A DNA stretch of 64,000 nt from Gari tellinella (taxonomy: Eukaryota; Mollusca; Bivalvia; Cardiida; Psammobiidae), in NCBI GenBank assembly GCA_922989275.2, contig OV277860.1, positions 47,562,400-47,626,399 on the forward strand. Reading direction: 5' to 3'. The position numbers and the translations under genes are program-made. Below, one piece after another: positions 10,750 to 23,693 of the stretch. The notes under the pieces were generated by a model. The model did no database searches, was not told the origin of the DNA, and was given only the letters and a program-made list of their open reading frames with translations. Each line of letters starts with the position of its first letter. The stretch's first letter is position 1.

Positions 10750-11339
10750 TTCCGGTTATGCAAGGGGACAATTACAATGGTGCGTTTTGTAAACACGTTT
10801 TATTTTAACTGCATTTTCTGAATTCTACGGATTGATGATCGAAATATTGGTAGAGTTAGATTCACTGGTCATCGCTTAATTATTGTTCAGCATGCATTGG
10901 TCAGATGCAACGTATATAAGTGTGATTTTGGTAGATTTAAATGACACTGTATATGAATGTTGCTCGAAGTCCGAGTAGTGTTTGAGAAACTGCTTATTTT
11001 TAAGGTAGCTCACTTTTGGCGGTGGCGCCCCTGATCTAAACCTAGCATAGATCTGTGTGGCGCCATTTGGCCGACAGCGAAGTCCGAACCAAAATAATTA
11101 GCTGCAGGCTGAGAGGTGGGTGTATTGTTTGTGTTACGTTTCCTGCTTGAGTCTTTCGTATTTATTATTTACCGCAATACTTGATTCGATTTGTAATTTT
11201 AATATAACTAGGTATAAAAATTTGATACAAACCCACGGGGTTTTCGTCGTTGAAGATGGTGGCTAGAATTCTGTAGTACTCAGGTTCAGCCAGTTCGAGA
11301 TGACGAAATTTCGGGGGTTTGTAAATACAGTTCACGTAT
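10750..11339. other. no gene seen
   Basis: Low-complexity AT-rich sequence with no recognised coding or mobile signature. The plus strand has 'ctcacttttggcggtggcgc' near 11007, of unknown meaning. Confidence 0.4.
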
Positions 11340-11620
11340 AGTTTGAAGATTTTGTGACATAATTTGAAGCCTTTTCGGAAATATTTTGAAGCCTTTTGTG
11401 GCAGAAGTGTAAGCTTTGTGGCATAATCTGAAGCCTTTTGTGGCATAATTTAAAGCCTTTTGTGGCTGAAATTTAAAGCCTTTTGTGGCAGAAGTAAAGC
11501 CTTTTGTGGCAGAAGTGTAAGCCTTTTGTGGCAGAAGTTAAGCCTTTTGTGGCAGAAGTTTAAGCCTTTTGTGGCATTATTTAAAGCCTTTTGTGGCATA
11601 ATTTGAAGCCTTTTGCGGAT
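11340..11620. repeat. minisatellite, 'aagccttttgtggcagaagt' unit
   Basis: About a dozen degenerate head-to-tail copies of a 20-25 bp unit built on AAGCCTTTTGTGGCA. The short open frame on the minus strand here is a by-product of the repeat. Confidence 0.85.
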
Positions 11621-13240
11621 TGCTGTAAAAGGTCGCCCTTTACGACGATTTGTCCCGCGTCCTGTTAATCATAAATCAAGTGGTTTAACAAGATGGAAGC
11701 GGGAACCACGCCCAATAATAGCCAAAACCATGTTATGTGAAATTCATTTGTTATCATTACATATTAAAATTGTTAAACTGGAAATACAATATTGTTGTTA
11801 TTAGGTCAATCAAATGTCAGGGAAAAGTGTTGCATGGTGTAAGACATATTGAGGATCTGAAAGTAATTAAATAAGTTACTGGAAATGGCTTCACCCATGA
11901 GTTACTGTTCAACATATTGCTTGTCATTTGATTACCTGCAACTCTCACAATAATTGATTTGAAACCTGATCAGACGCCGAGTTATTCGGTGACTGACCAG
12001 GCTCCATTGAACCATTTACAATGGAAATAAAAGTACACATGCGTTGATTGAGAAACTAACGTTTTCTCTATTGATAAGACTATTTTTACTTATTCTGTTT
12101 TTAAAAGTTTGTCCGCTGGTGCTTTATTTCTACCCCAGGACCAACAACTGTTTTTATCCTGTAATCCTGGCTAGTAGAAGCTGTATAATTCCAAATATTT
12201 ACATTCGCCCCATTCAAATCCATTGAAAAAATAACGTTCAATTCGTGTCAACGCTATATCTCGAGAGGGAGGGACTTGTGGATAAGTTTCGCAGAGGTGA
12301 CGGGGTATATGCATGTTTCATTCGCGAATTAATATTTGGAACTCGGACAGCAAACATTTGGCGGATTTTTAAAAAAAAAGTTCTTAACCGATGTGTGCCT
12401 TCCTATTAGCGGAAACTATGATTACCGACTAAAATCATTTTCCAAATGACGTCAAATCGGCATTTTCGCGCCTTGAACTGTCAAGTTGTTGACGTTAGAA
12501 TGTAAACAATGGAACTTATATTTTTTGCTTTCGAATATACACAGCTTCTGTAATGCAGTCATTGCTGTTCCTTATAGGTTAAACATTATTCGTGTCAATC
12601 TCTAATATGGATTAAACATACATGCGTACTAACAAATTGTATAAAATTTAATATTAGAAATTACAGCAAATATATTGAACGCCGAAAAAATCAGTTCATT
12701 ACTTAAATGAATAGATCTACAAGGGATATGATAATAAAAGATTACATGGACACCAGACTAGATCAATGTGAGAAGAGTCGTCTCATAGTGATCGAAACTG
12801 TTTGAAACATTTACCACAAATTAGCCATAAGCGTGAGTACACACTCATAAAAAATAGGGTGATATATGTGTCCTTTGCACCATTATTTGGCGAAATTAAA
12901 CACTCATTGTTATAGTGTAACTCGTCTTCTAATCTTAATCCAACAGATTTGACATTCGTATCATTTTTAGTCGAAAACCCAAAATTCGGTATTGGCTTAA
13001 CCATTAATGTCTGTCGTCCACAAAAGTAGACTTTAGAAAACAGTGTATATTCTAACACATTTCGCGCACGTCTCTATATAAACAAAGAAGCAACGTATCT
13101 GTGTTTAAATTTTCAATAAATCACGCACGCACAGTAACGCCTAAACATGACGTCAATATGGCTTCGAACATGCGTACGCAAGGAACTGTAGCGCCGTCGC
13201 GTCGATGCAAAATTGTGATTAACCTGGTTAAATTGAAGTG
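11621..13240. other. unassigned region
   Basis: Near 11967-12025 there is a degenerate half of a 'cctgatcagacgccgagtt' hairpin. An open frame at 12783-13058 (minus) has no recognised homologue and no convincing splice sites. Otherwise no feature is supported. Confidence 0.4.
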
Positions 13241-13251
13241 TTAGAATCGAA

Positions 13252-13390
13252 ATTATAAGTGTTTTATCGTGCAATAAAACACGGGTTATTGTTGTGATGC
13301 TGGTAATTAAATCACTCGGAATTCGGCCTCGTGATCTAATTACTACGCATCTCAACCCCTACTCGTGTTTTATTGCCACGATGTACACCC
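13252..13390. repeat. intact MITE, 'ggtaattaaatcactcgg' family
   Basis: Outer arms 'cgtgcaataaaacacggg' and 'ctcgtgttttattgccacg' are inverted. Inner arms 'ggtaattaaatcactcgg' and 'cctcgtgatctaattac' are also inverted. This copy is uninterrupted and shows what the split copy at 6771-8660 looked like before insertion. Confidence 0.7.
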
Positions 13391-13406
13391 CTGATTAGAC
13401 TCCGCA

Positions 13407-13609
13407 CAGGGTTGCCATAAGTTGATCATGAATAATCCTAATATTTCCAAATTTTCTATTTTTCGAGCTCGATTACTTAAAGCGGGTTGAACGTAAAGCA
13501 GAATGAGCCTTAAGGCGCATTCTGTTTTAGTTTCAGTCTGCTTTAAGCTTACATCTGCTAGGATAAAATTCCGAAGATTTCGGAAAAATCCGGAGAAATG
13601 ACAGTCCTG
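13407..13609. repeat. MITE, CAGGGCTGCCA family, diverged copy
   Basis: The left terminus CAGGGTTGCCATAAGTTGAT and right terminus 'ggagaaatgacagtcctg' are inverted. The centre holds the palindromic core 'ttaaagcgggttgaacgtaa' and its inverse. The 6-bp target duplication seen at other copies is not clear here, which fits an older insertion. Confidence 0.7.
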
Positions 13610-13867
13610 TACACCGCGGCTCCTGACATACAAGGGGTGTTTCATTATTAATGCAACTCGATACATAACTTCAATATAATAAGTGCAAAGGCATATGTGA
13701 TGTATCATTCCAAAGAGTAATTCCTCGGCTGCAGGACGGTAAGATCACATGACTCGATACGTCACAAGAAAAACCTAAATGACCCCAATTCGAGGGCACT
13801 GTGCCGTTTTTGTGTATTGCCGAGGAAACTTTTAAAGGGCAACCGCGACGTTTTATAGTCTTATTGT

Positions 13868-13914
13868 CAAAGGGAGACAACTCATGCAAAATATTTGCAT
13901 GTGTTGCCTCCCTT
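13868..13914. repeat. short hairpin, 'caaagggagacaactcatgc'
   Basis: 'aaagggagacaactcatgca' is followed by its near-perfect inverse 'tgcatgtgttgcctcccttt'. Isolated 46-bp palindrome, possibly a minimal MITE. 13915-14238 shows no gene. Confidence 0.7.
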
Positions 13915-14238
13915 TGACCACCACTCTATGGTAAATGTTTATATGCGTATTTTTATTTTTTCTATCTCAATAAGCTAAAGTATGCAATCATACCTGCATT
14001 TGGCGACCATGATTAGAATAGTGATATATCGTTGACGATTGAACTGTATGGATTCGGATCCTTTTTAGCATTTTAAAGTTATATATATACCATTTGTATA
14101 TAGCCCTATGTGATTGGAGTTACATTTGTTACTCTATATGCAGACATTTGTATTTTTTAGAAAAATTAATTCGGGTACCTATAACCTTTATGTGTGATTA
14201 ATTAAATTATGCTTCAACAATATTTGGAGGACATATTA

Positions 14239-15597
14239 TAACAAGGGCCACCATGGCCCTAAATCGTCCACCTGGTACACCATGTAAAACATGACCTATA
14301 GTGACATAGATTACGACTGGACATGACCCACAATCAACCTTTAGAGAGTTAACAAGATTGTTTTCTATGATTTGACCTAGTTTCTGACCAGACACAATCC
14401 ACATTTGATTTTGACCTAGATTTGATGTAGGCAAACATTCTGACAATATTTCATTCAAATCTAATGAGATTTGTAGCCTCTAGAGGGTTAACAATGTTTT
14501 TCTTTGATATGACCTAGTGACCTAAATTTTGGTCGGACATGACCCATATTCGAACTTGACCTAGATATGAATGAGGCAAACAATTTGACCAAGTTTCATG
14601 AAGATAATGTGAGATTTGTAGCCTATAGAGTGTAAACAATGTTTTCCTATGATTTGACCTAGTGACCTAGTTTTTGACCGAGCATGACCTATATTAAACT
14701 TGACCTAGATATCAATAAGGCAAATATTTTGACTAATTTTCATTAAGATTAAAAAAGAGTTGTAGCCTCTAGAGTGTTAACAAGATTTTTCTATGATTGG
14801 ACCTAGTGACCTAGTTTTTGACCGAGCATGACCTATATTCAAACTTGACCTAGATATCATTGAGGTTAACATTTTGACTAATTTTCATTAAGATTCAATA
14901 AGATGTGTAGCCTCTAGAGTGTAAACAAGGTTTTCCTATGATTTGACCTAGTGACCTAGTTTTTGACCGAGCATGACCTATATTAAAACTTGACCTAGAT
15001 ATCAATAAGGCAAATACTTTGACTAATTTTCATTAAGATTCAATAAGATGTGTAGCCTCTAGAGTGTTAACAAGATTTTTCTATGATTTGACCTAGTGAC
15101 CTAGTTCTTGACCGAGCATGACCTATATTCAAACTTGACCTAGATATCATTGAGGTAAACATTTTGACTAATTTTCATTAAGATCCAATAAGATTTGTAG
15201 TTTATAGAATGTTAGTTTAAACAGTATTTATTTCAAATGTTTTACATACATTGTGTCATATTTACAGAACATAATGTCAAGTAACATTTAAATATGGATT
15301 AGAAAACAAGTTACTAAAAACGTATGTGAATTCTTCTCCATAGAATGTTATCAAGATTTTTCTATGATTTGACCTAGTGACCTAGTTTTTGACCCGACAT
15401 AATCCACATTCAAACTTGACCTAGATTTCATCAAGACAAACATTGTCATTAAGTTTCATGAAGATCGGATGAAATTTGTAGCCACTAGAGTGTTAACGAA
15501 CCAATTGTGAACAGACAGACGGACGGACAGACGACGGATGACGGACATCCAGCGATCCTAAAAGCTCACCTTGGCACTTTGTGCCAGGTGAGTTAAA
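14239..15597. repeat. long repeat with inverted 'gctcacctggcac' ends
   Basis: The left end 'acaagggccaccatggccct' and the right end 'agctcaccttggcactttg' plus 'tgccaggtgagtt' match, in opposite orientation, the nested copy at 31483-32535. The interior is a tandem array. A 'gacggacagacgac' low-complexity run precedes the right end, as in the other copies. No coding sequence. Confidence 0.75.
14440..15200. repeat. ~147-bp tandem array rich in TGACCTAGTGACCT
   Basis: About five to six head-to-tail units contain 'gatttgacctagtgacctag' and 'gaccgagcatgacctatatt'. TGACCTAGTGACCT on this strand is AGGTCACTAGGTCA on the other, which is two AGGTCA half-sites spaced by two bases. Confidence 0.85.
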
Positions 15598-16223
15598 AAT
15601 CTGAATGTTAGAACAGTAGAAGAAAACACTTTTATTTGAAGAATAACTATTTGAAGTGTTCCCATTATTGACGGATATTGTGTTGTTTTCATTTTGTTTG
15701 GTGCTACTTGCTCCTTTTTTTCCATTTTATGAAAATATATGTATAACCCAACAAATTAGGTAAATTACAAAGCTGAAGAGGGTTATTCTGAGAGTTTATG
15801 ATCAAAAGCACGTGTCTCCGGATAATAAGGGGTATACTCAAAAATAAGCTATAAAGAAAAATTCAAGTTAGGGGACCCCCTAATTTTATTTCATTTTATT
15901 GCATAATAATAATTATTATTTTGATTTTATATCCAAATAATAACATTTATTTTTGCAAAGGTGACTGTGTACCTGGGTGTTCGTATTTTGGATTGCCTCG
16001 TTAAGGTATCCAGGGACGCTCTGTTGGAAAGTGTCACGCGGAACACTTCCGGTCAGCCCCACATAAAAAGGCTCGACCGCATGGTCAACGGTCTCAGTTC
16101 GACCAAACACTACACAGCAAACAGTTGTTTACCCTCCCTCCCCCCTTTTTGAACAATACAATTACTACGCAGAAATTTGCTACAGCTAAGTGGATAGTTT
16201 CCACATATAATATCTACTTGTAC
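15598..16223. other. no gene seen
   Basis: Spacer with a low-complexity 'aataataattattatt' stretch near 15905. Nothing is recognised apart from short chance frames. Confidence 0.4.
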
Positions 16224-16399
16224 ATGTACTTTAGATATGTGGCTTTGCTGGTTTTTTTGTTACCGGTATTATCTGCAGATACTCAACTGACTTGGCATCA
16301 TGGAGACATATGTTGTGACAAATGTACAGCCCCGGCATACAGCTCATATGGACAAGCGCCCAAGATGCGGGGACTAAGTGCTATTATTGTGACATTGTA
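16224..16399 (+). CDS. tentative secreted exon with CCDKC motif
   Basis: An ATG opens a 58-codon frame with a strong signal-peptide profile (MYFRYVALLVFLLPVLSA). It continues with 'WHHGDICCDKC', which recalls the first cysteine-rich repeat of TNF-receptor-like proteins. The frame would stop at 16398-16400, but that same stop overlaps a good donor (TTGTA|GTAAGC). If that donor is used, the segment is a first exon of 176 bp. No following exon was found, and the similarity is short. It may be a chance frame. Confidence 0.25.
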
Positions 16400-16400
16400 G

Positions 16401-17339
16401 TAAGCCATCATTCAAGTGTGGGTGCTTGGGAAAGTTTCATCTTCGGTATTATGTTGGCAAATAACTTTTAAACTATCTCCAGTGTTCAATGCCAAGGCCG
16501 AGCTCTATCCGTTCCGTTATCATGACATTGCGATTAGACACCATTCAAGTGTGTGCTTGTGAAATTTTCATCTCGGGTATTAGGAACTGTTACAGTCATC
16601 AGTGGTCAAGAGCTCCAACCAAATTGTATCTAGAAGTTTCCTATATTACAGAAAGACTTGCGAACTATGTCCGAAGTGCGTCAGATTTCGTCAACTGAGA
16701 ATAACTCGATTGTGAAGTGTTATATGCTATTTTATTTATTGTCTATATTAGCAGCACATATGCAATATATCCTTTCATAGCTTTGAATAAGGCCGGGCCA
16801 GTTTCCGTAGCTCATCCTGCTGGGGAAAAGTTGTGCCACGCTTAAGAAATTTGCATTATGCTCTAGAGATTTTCATCAGTCCCAAACAAGTTATATAGTT
16901 GAGGCGATGTATAGGTGTTGCTTTCATACTCAGTAGTTAATTTTATTCATGATACCCTGCTTGGGGCACAGTGAACTTGTTCCTTATTATGTAACTTGTA
17001 TAAATAGTTCTCGCTCATAGAGTTCTGTTTTTCAAGTTGTCGCGGCTGTAGCTCCGATGGCAAGAGCTATAGGGGGGACGGGCTGATGTGGCTCCTAATT
17101 TTACTCACAAATGGCAAATTTCAAGTCTGGCTTTCTGAGAATCCTTTGCTAGGCTGTCACACTTGTAGTTGGCACATCTCTATGCAATGTTCTTCTAAAT
17201 AAGGCACATTTGATATTGTCTATTAGCATGTAATAGTAGTAATACTGGTATTCCCTAATATTCCAAACTTAGCTCTACCATTTGTCAAGTCAGGAATTGC
17301 TATATGTTGCCATTTGCTGTCGGTATGGCCAATGCGTTA
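16401..17339. other. no gene; small local duplication
   Basis: Near 16410-16450 and 16540-16580 the phrase 'cattcaagtgtg..gtgcttg' followed by 'ttcatct.cggtatt' occurs twice. No protein-coding sequence is recognised. Confidence 0.4.
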
Positions 17340-17725
17340 GTTTATTGCTAATTTCATATGAATGTCTGGGTTGCTGTAAGAGGCGTCCTCTGCTATTAAT
17401 ATCAGCACGCCAATAGATTTTGTTGAATATTGCTATTCACAGCTAATTGTCTGGATTGCTATAAGGGGCGATCATTGCTGAAAAGGTCCTGTTGTCTGTA
17501 TTGTGGGAATATTGCTAATCACAGCTGAATGTTTGGGTAGCTATAAGGCACGTCCATTGCTATCAATTATCGCTTGTCAATAGTTGTCTGTGTTGGATGA
17601 ATATTGCTAATCAAAGCTGATTGTCTGGGTTGCTAGAAGGGGTGACCGTTTCTTTCAATGCCTGCTTGCCAATAAGTCTGTTTTGTATGAATATTGCTTA
17701 TCACAGCTGAATGTCGGGGTTGCAG
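17340..17725. repeat. ~88-bp tandem repeat
   Basis: About four degenerate copies contain 'gtctgggttgctataaggg', 'gaatattgctaatcacagct' and 'tgtctgtattg'. A related unit reappears at 18225-18360. 17726-18224 holds 'gaaagtccttgaaagt'-type low-complexity sequence and no gene. Confidence 0.7.
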
Positions 17726-18399
17726 GGTTCAGTCTGCCTTGAAAAAGTCCTAGAATTTAGAGCTGTTGCATGAAAAGTATTAAAAAAGTCCTTGAAAGTC
17801 CTTAAAATTCCACAGGAGAAAGAAAAGTACTTGAAAGTGCTTGAATTTGCCTGGAAAGTCCTTAATTTTCTTTAATATCGAGAAGAAATTTGCAAATCAA
17901 TCTCAAAGTTAGTAAAACACGATGCAGAAATGAGGTAGGATTAAAATTAAGTACAAACTGCATGTGTTTTTCAGAGATCAGATTATAACTTGGTAGGTAC
18001 TCACTAATACTTAAAAAAGCTTATACTGGGTGCATTTGTGCAAATAGGTCGATAAATATGTGTTTTCTCGAATTCTTTGTAGGTGTCTTGTAGTGCAAAT
18101 GATGGCATATCCAGCTGTAATTGGCTACTAAATTTGGACTACTCCATTCATTTGACGATACCAAGTGTCCCTGAAAATCATTTAAGGTCTTGAAAAGTTC
18201 TTGAAAAGTTTGTCAACTAGACTGTATATGAGTCCTGGGTTGGCGTAAGTGGCGACCATCGCGTCAAATGTCTGTTTAGGTATGTATATTGGTAGTTGTT
18301 GAATATCGTTAATAGCATATGAGTGTCTGGGTTGCTTTATGTGATGACGGTTGCTTACAGGGACTAGTTTAAACATATTTTATTTCCATATACATAAGG

Positions 18400-19460
18400 A
18401 AATGCCGCTTGTTGTTGTTAACTCTGTTGTAATGCCAGCCATTGGTATGGAGTTACGGGTTGATGTGAATTGTGGTTCGTTGCTAGCTATATTGTGAAAT
18501 GCCATCCGTTTGCGGTCTGCATTACTGGCTGATGTGAATTGCTGTTTGTTGTTGTTAACTATGTTGTAATGCCAGCCATTGGCATTGAGTTACGGGCCGA
18601 TGTGAATTTGCTGTTCGTTGCTAGCTATATTGTGAAACGCCAGCCATTTGCTGTCTGCATTACTGGCTGATGTGAATTGCTGTTTCTTGTTACATGTAAC
18701 TATGTTGTGAAATGCCAGCCATTGGTACTGAGTTTCGGACTGACGTGAATTGCTGTTTGTTAACTAGGTTGTGAAATGCCGGCCATTGGTGCCGATGTGA
18801 ATTACCGGTGTCGACACCGGCCATTGGTGCCGATGTGAATTGCCAGCCATTGGTACCGATGTGAATTACCGGCCATTTGTGCCGATGTGAATTACCGGCC
18901 ATTGGTGCCGATGTGAATTACCGGCCATTGGTGCCGATGTGAATTTCCGGCCATTGGTGCCGATGTGAACTGCTGTTTGTTGCTAATTATATTGTGAAAT
19001 ACATGTCATTGGTGCCGATGTGAATTGCTGTTGTTGCTATCTATGTTGTGAAAAGCCAGTCATTGGTACTGAGTTACGGGCTGATGTGAATTTCTGTTTG
19101 TTGTTAGCTATGTTGCGAAAAGAATTGGAAAGAAAAAGTAAAAATAAAAATAATTGATGTGATGTGAATTGCTGTTTGTTGCTAGCGATGTTGTGTAATG
19201 TCAACTATTGATGCTGCATTACTGACTGATGTGTATTGCTGTTTGTTGTTAGCTATGTTTGGAAATGCCAGCCACTGGTGCTGTGTTGTGGAAAGACAGT
19301 CATTGGTGCTGCTTTACTGGTTGAGGTGAATTGCTGTTTGTTAACTATGTTGTGAAATGCCGGCCATTGGTGCTGCGTTACTCGCTGATGTGAATTGCTG
19401 CTTGTTGTTAGCTATATTGTGTAAATGCCAGCCATTTTGTTGTCTGTTTTACATGCTATT
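18400..19460. repeat. minisatellite, 'gccagccattggtgctg' unit
   Basis: Degenerate units of about 65-70 bp contain 'gatgtgaattgctgtttgtt', 'agctatgttgtgaaatgcc' and 'agccattggtgctg'. At 18780-18966 a 26-bp sub-unit ('ccggccattggtgccgatgt') repeats about six or seven times almost exactly. The minus-strand open frame here is repeat-encoded. Confidence 0.85.
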
Positions 19461-20789
19461 TGCTTTCTGTGTTTCTAGCTGCTGTATGGATTCTGTTTAC
19501 TGCTATCAATATTGAGGAAATGTTGGTCAGTTGCTGCTCGATTTACTTACTGTGTATAGAACTAGCTATTGCTATTGGTATCCCGTTCTGATCTTTTAGC
19601 ACAGTTGGTTATAGCTTTGAGATAGCCCTATTTGTCGTGAGAGTTTGATTCTTTCTACAATTCTAGTGTCCGTGTTAATGTTAGGACTGAGAATAATTTG
19701 GATACCAGTCTGTCCAAACGATGCTAAATTTTGGTAGACACATTGCTGCAGCCTGGTTTTGCCAATTGCGATATTATCAGCGCAGGTAAATCGGGGTACT
19801 TGCGGTATTTGCTTCTCAAGGTTTAGTGTACAATATAATACTTTAAAGGCACATCTGCTCGTCCTCCGTCACCGCGGCCATTACTGCCACACTGTTATCC
19901 CTATGCTAAACTATGTACATATAGCCCTGCTGTAAGGGGCAGGATTTATCAAATATAATGTTAGTCCATCTATCTGTGTTTCTGATTATTTTCGCCTAGA
20001 CAAAAAATCATGTATACATACTAGCAACATGCGAAATTAAAAAAAAAAACACATCTGAATGTTACGAAAAATTCGAAGAAACTGTCGCGATGGTCTTTTA
20101 TTATTTGGAATAATTTTATAAAACTTTTCGTCAATGAATAAAACCAGTCAATTATGCACAAAGTACGCAGTTTGAAATGATATAAAAATGATTTCATAAA
20201 ATAAAAAAATATAGATAAAACTTAACTCGCACTGAAAATATCATACAACATTACACTATTGTTATGTTCAAGAGTATTTGTTGAAAGCTACAACACATTT
20301 TTATACTAAATCAGGCTATAATTGAAGCTATTGAAGTAGATGTTAATGTTTTTAAATCAAAATAGAGATATACAGGACTAGAAAATGTTCACAGCGTTCG
20401 AAAATTCATGTCAACTTTTTTCATTAGCAAAAAAAGAAATTTTATTTTTTTAAAAATTAGATAAAAGACAGTTGACCCTTTTAATTGTTATGCAATTTCA
20501 TTATCCCCTGCCGAAAGGCAGAGGGGTACTGTTTTAGGTCTGTCCGTCCGGCTGTCCGTCCGCTTTAACATTTTGGGTTTATGGGACTAGGTGACATAAC
20601 ACAGAACAAAAGAAAACAATCGAGCTGTTCATTCCGTTAGTCCATGTTGGATTTATGTGGCTTTTTTTGGTTTATGTGGCTTCTTTATGTGGCTTTTCAC
20701 ACCTTTTTAACAATGGGAAAGTCACATAAACCTGAAATGTTACAATGTCCGTCCGTCCGTCCCGGTCACGGTTTCCATCCGCAACTGTA
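19461..20789. other. unassigned, with fragments of dispersed repeats
   Basis: Near 20508-20560 is 'ctgccgaaaggcagagg' followed by 'gtctgtccgtccggctgtcc', a small hairpin plus simple repeat. No gene is recognised. Confidence 0.4.
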
Positions 20790-23190
20790 TCTCTGAAACC
20801 AATTAACAGATTTGGATGAAACTTGGTATAGTTATTTATCATCATGTGAGCAACGTTGGAAATTATTTTTCAGATAAATTTAGGAATTTATGAGTTATCT
20901 GCCCCTTTTGTGTTAAAAATGCCATATTTAACAGTTTTTACACTCTAGCAACTACCTTACTACATATTTTGTTTATACTTGCACACAATGTCTATAGGTA
21001 TAAGTTCTTGAAGGTGTGCAATAATTGTCAAAAAAGGATACTTGTGGCAAGAGTTATCTGCCCTTGATGTACTTAGAAATTGCTTTATTTTGGATATTGT
21101 TTACATACTAGTGTCTATAGATATGCATGGATTTTGATAAAAACTTTCTTGAACTATGTATGGCTATTAGTGTTCAAATGAATTTGATTATTGTTGAAAA
21201 CAGAGAAATCAGTCATGAGTTATCTGCCCTTGATGAGTAAAAAAAACCCATATTTAACAGTTTTTACTATCTAGCAACTACAGTTTTTAATGGATTTTAA
21301 TTATATTTGCACACAGTGTCTATAAGTAAAAGTTTTTGAAGGTGTGCAATTAGTGTCCAAAAGGATACTCGTGGCAAGAGTTATCTGCCCTTGATGCACT
21401 TAGAAATGCTAGAAAATCCTTTATTTTAATATTGTTTACATACTAGTGTCTATAAATATGCATGGATTTTGATAAAAAAAAAATCTTAAACTATGTATGG
21501 CTATTAGTTTTCAAATGATTGTGATTATTGTTGAAAACGGAGAAACTAGTCAAGAGTTAACTGCCCTTGATGAGTCTAAAATGCCATATTTAACATTGTT
21601 TTACCATCTAGTAACTACAGTTTTTAATGGATTTTGATTTTACCTACACACGATGTATATAAATATAAGTTCTTGAAGGGGTGCAATTATTGTCAAAAAA
21701 GGATACTTGTGTCAAGAGTTATCTGCCCTTTATGTACTTAGTAATGCTAGACAAGGCTTTATTGTTTATATGCTAATATTTACATTCACCCTGTAAAGTC
21801 GTTATGTAATCCTATTAAAAAATATGCAGTCATCTGCCGATGAACCTACTACACTTTGAATCTGGATTTAGCCAGTTCGGATTTCGCCCGTGCTATTCGT
21901 GGACTTCTTCAAATAGACTACATCGGGCACTTAACACTAAGCTCCCATTGGTCGACGGTCATATGACACTAGCGGAGTGATACAGACCCATAGGTCGTTG
22001 CCATCGCGTTGCTATGTGTGTAAATGGGTTAAGAAAACAACCGCGACCTGTAATTTTAGAATGTGCTTTGGCAATAGATATTCAAGTTGCACTGTTATTT
22101 GTTTGCCTTGTAAGTCTTTTCCATTCACAGAGAGAAAGTTTACTGGAAAAAATCCTGAATTTTTAATACAGTTAGAGTACAAGTAGTTGGGACTACTTTC
22201 TCACCATATTTAGAAACTGGAATGGCTATTACATCGACATTACATCTATCAAACCTCTTTGACCGGTATATGATGAATTCTTATACAGAAAAACAAATCT
22301 GGCCAATAAACACATTAAATTGACAAGACAGAAAATATAAATATAAGGAATAAACAACATCTCTTTGCCGCTCATGACGGTATGACTACATTAGCTTCGG
22401 GGAGTAAATTTAACGAAAACGCCCTTCGGGCGTCTACGCAATTTACCCCCTGCGAAGCTAATGTAGTCATACCGTCATGAACGTCAAAAATATGTTGTTT
22501 ATTCCTATAGTATGTACAAATGTGAATGGATTTTGAAAAAATATTATTAAACCATATATGGCTATTTGTTATAGAATGAGTTCAATTATTGTCGAAAATG
22601 TGCAAATTAGTCAAGAGTAATATGCCCTTGATGAGTTGAAAATGTCATATTTAACAGTGTTTACACTCTAGTAACTCCGGTTTTAAACAAAGTTTGATTA
22701 ATACTTGCATAGAATGTATATAATAAGTATAGTTTCTTGAAAGGATGGAATTATTGTCAAAACAAGATACTTGTGGTAAGAGTTATCTGCCCTGTATGTA
22801 CACATGAACTTCGAAATGATAGAAAAGGCTTTATGTTAGTACAGTTTACACGCTAGATCTACTATATAAAGTATAAAATTATAATATATAGCTATTAAGT
22901 TTTCAAATGCGTTCATTTATTGTTGAAAACGGGCAAAATTGTCAAGAGTGTTACGCCCTTGATGAGTTGAAAATGCCATATTTAACAGTGTTTGCCCTCT
23001 AGTAACTACAGTTCTGAATTCATTTTGATAATACTTGCACACAATTATAAGTTCTTGAAAGGTTTTAATTACAGTTGAAATTGAATCAAGAGTTACCTGC
23101 CCCTGTCATACTCAGATATGCTACAAACAGCTTTATTTTAGTATTTTTTAAGCTTTAGCGTGTACAAAATTGAATGGATTTTTTATAAAA
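20790..23190. repeat. long tandem array with 'gagttatctgcccttgatg'
   Basis: Units of roughly 320-350 bp, each with two 'agttatctgcccttgatg' phrases, recur across the region. They also contain 'atatttaacagtttttac' and 'gttcttgaaggtgtgcaat'. The array is interrupted at about 21800-22505 by unrelated sequence. It is noncoding and probably a satellite-like dispersed element. Confidence 0.75.
22347..22505. repeat. foldback, 'tcatgacggtatgactacat' arms
   Basis: 'ggaataaacaacat', then 'ctcatgacggtatgactaca' and 'ttagcttcg', are all repeated inversely around a centre 'gcccttcgggcg'. The outer sequence 21800-22346 is also foreign to the surrounding array and may belong to the same insertion. Confidence 0.75.
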
Positions 23191-23354
23191 CTTTGTAAAA
23201 AGTTTTTGAATGTTGATCTTTAAAGACAGGTGATCACCATTTACCCCTTCCTCCCACAATAAAGTTTGCCACTTTCTTCTCGACAATCACTGCGACAGAG
23301 GATATCAGCTCTAAGGTGCTTGTTTACATTTTAATTCACACATAAACTGATATA

Positions 23355-23559
23355 CAGTAGAACCTCTCTAATACGACCACTATATTTTGCTGAATATCAT
23401 ATATTTAAGGCAGGTGACTGCTTAAAGCAAGGTTACATTGAAACAGAAAGCTCCTTCAGGAGCTTTCTGTTTCATTGTCACCTTTCTTTAAGATGTCATC
23501 TGTCTTTTTTTCAATCAATTCTCCTTCATTTTAGCGGTCGTAATAGAGAGGTTCTACTG
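23355..23559. repeat. TA-flanked MITE with 'cagaaagctcc' hairpin core
   Basis: TIRs CAGTAGAACCTCTCTAATAC and their inverse are flanked by TA (23353-23354 and 23560-23561), as for Tc1/mariner-type MITEs. The centre is the palindrome 'gaaacagaaagctccttcag' plus its inverse. A second copy is at 33213-33653. Confidence 0.8.
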
Positions 23560-23693
23560 TATTTCAAAATCAAAGTTTAGAAATTTTCCTTTTTAAGAAT
23601 TTATTAGGTCAATAAATAATGTCTGATAGGTGCTATGTTCCAGTGCCCTTGAGAAGGAGTCATTTAGGCTAGTATTGTGATTTATCGAGTAAT

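Noticed and set aside
11165..11446. Minus-strand open frame with repeated 'QKAS' residues
   Set aside because: It is encoded entirely by the 'aagccttttgtggca' minisatellite.
12783..13058. 91-codon minus-strand open frame with 'GLRLEDELHYNNECLI'
   Set aside because: It looked faintly protein-like, but no family could be named and no clear exon boundaries were found. It would need a protein search.
18690..18902. Minus-strand open frame with repeated HRHxWP residues
   Set aside because: By-product of the 26-bp tandem unit.
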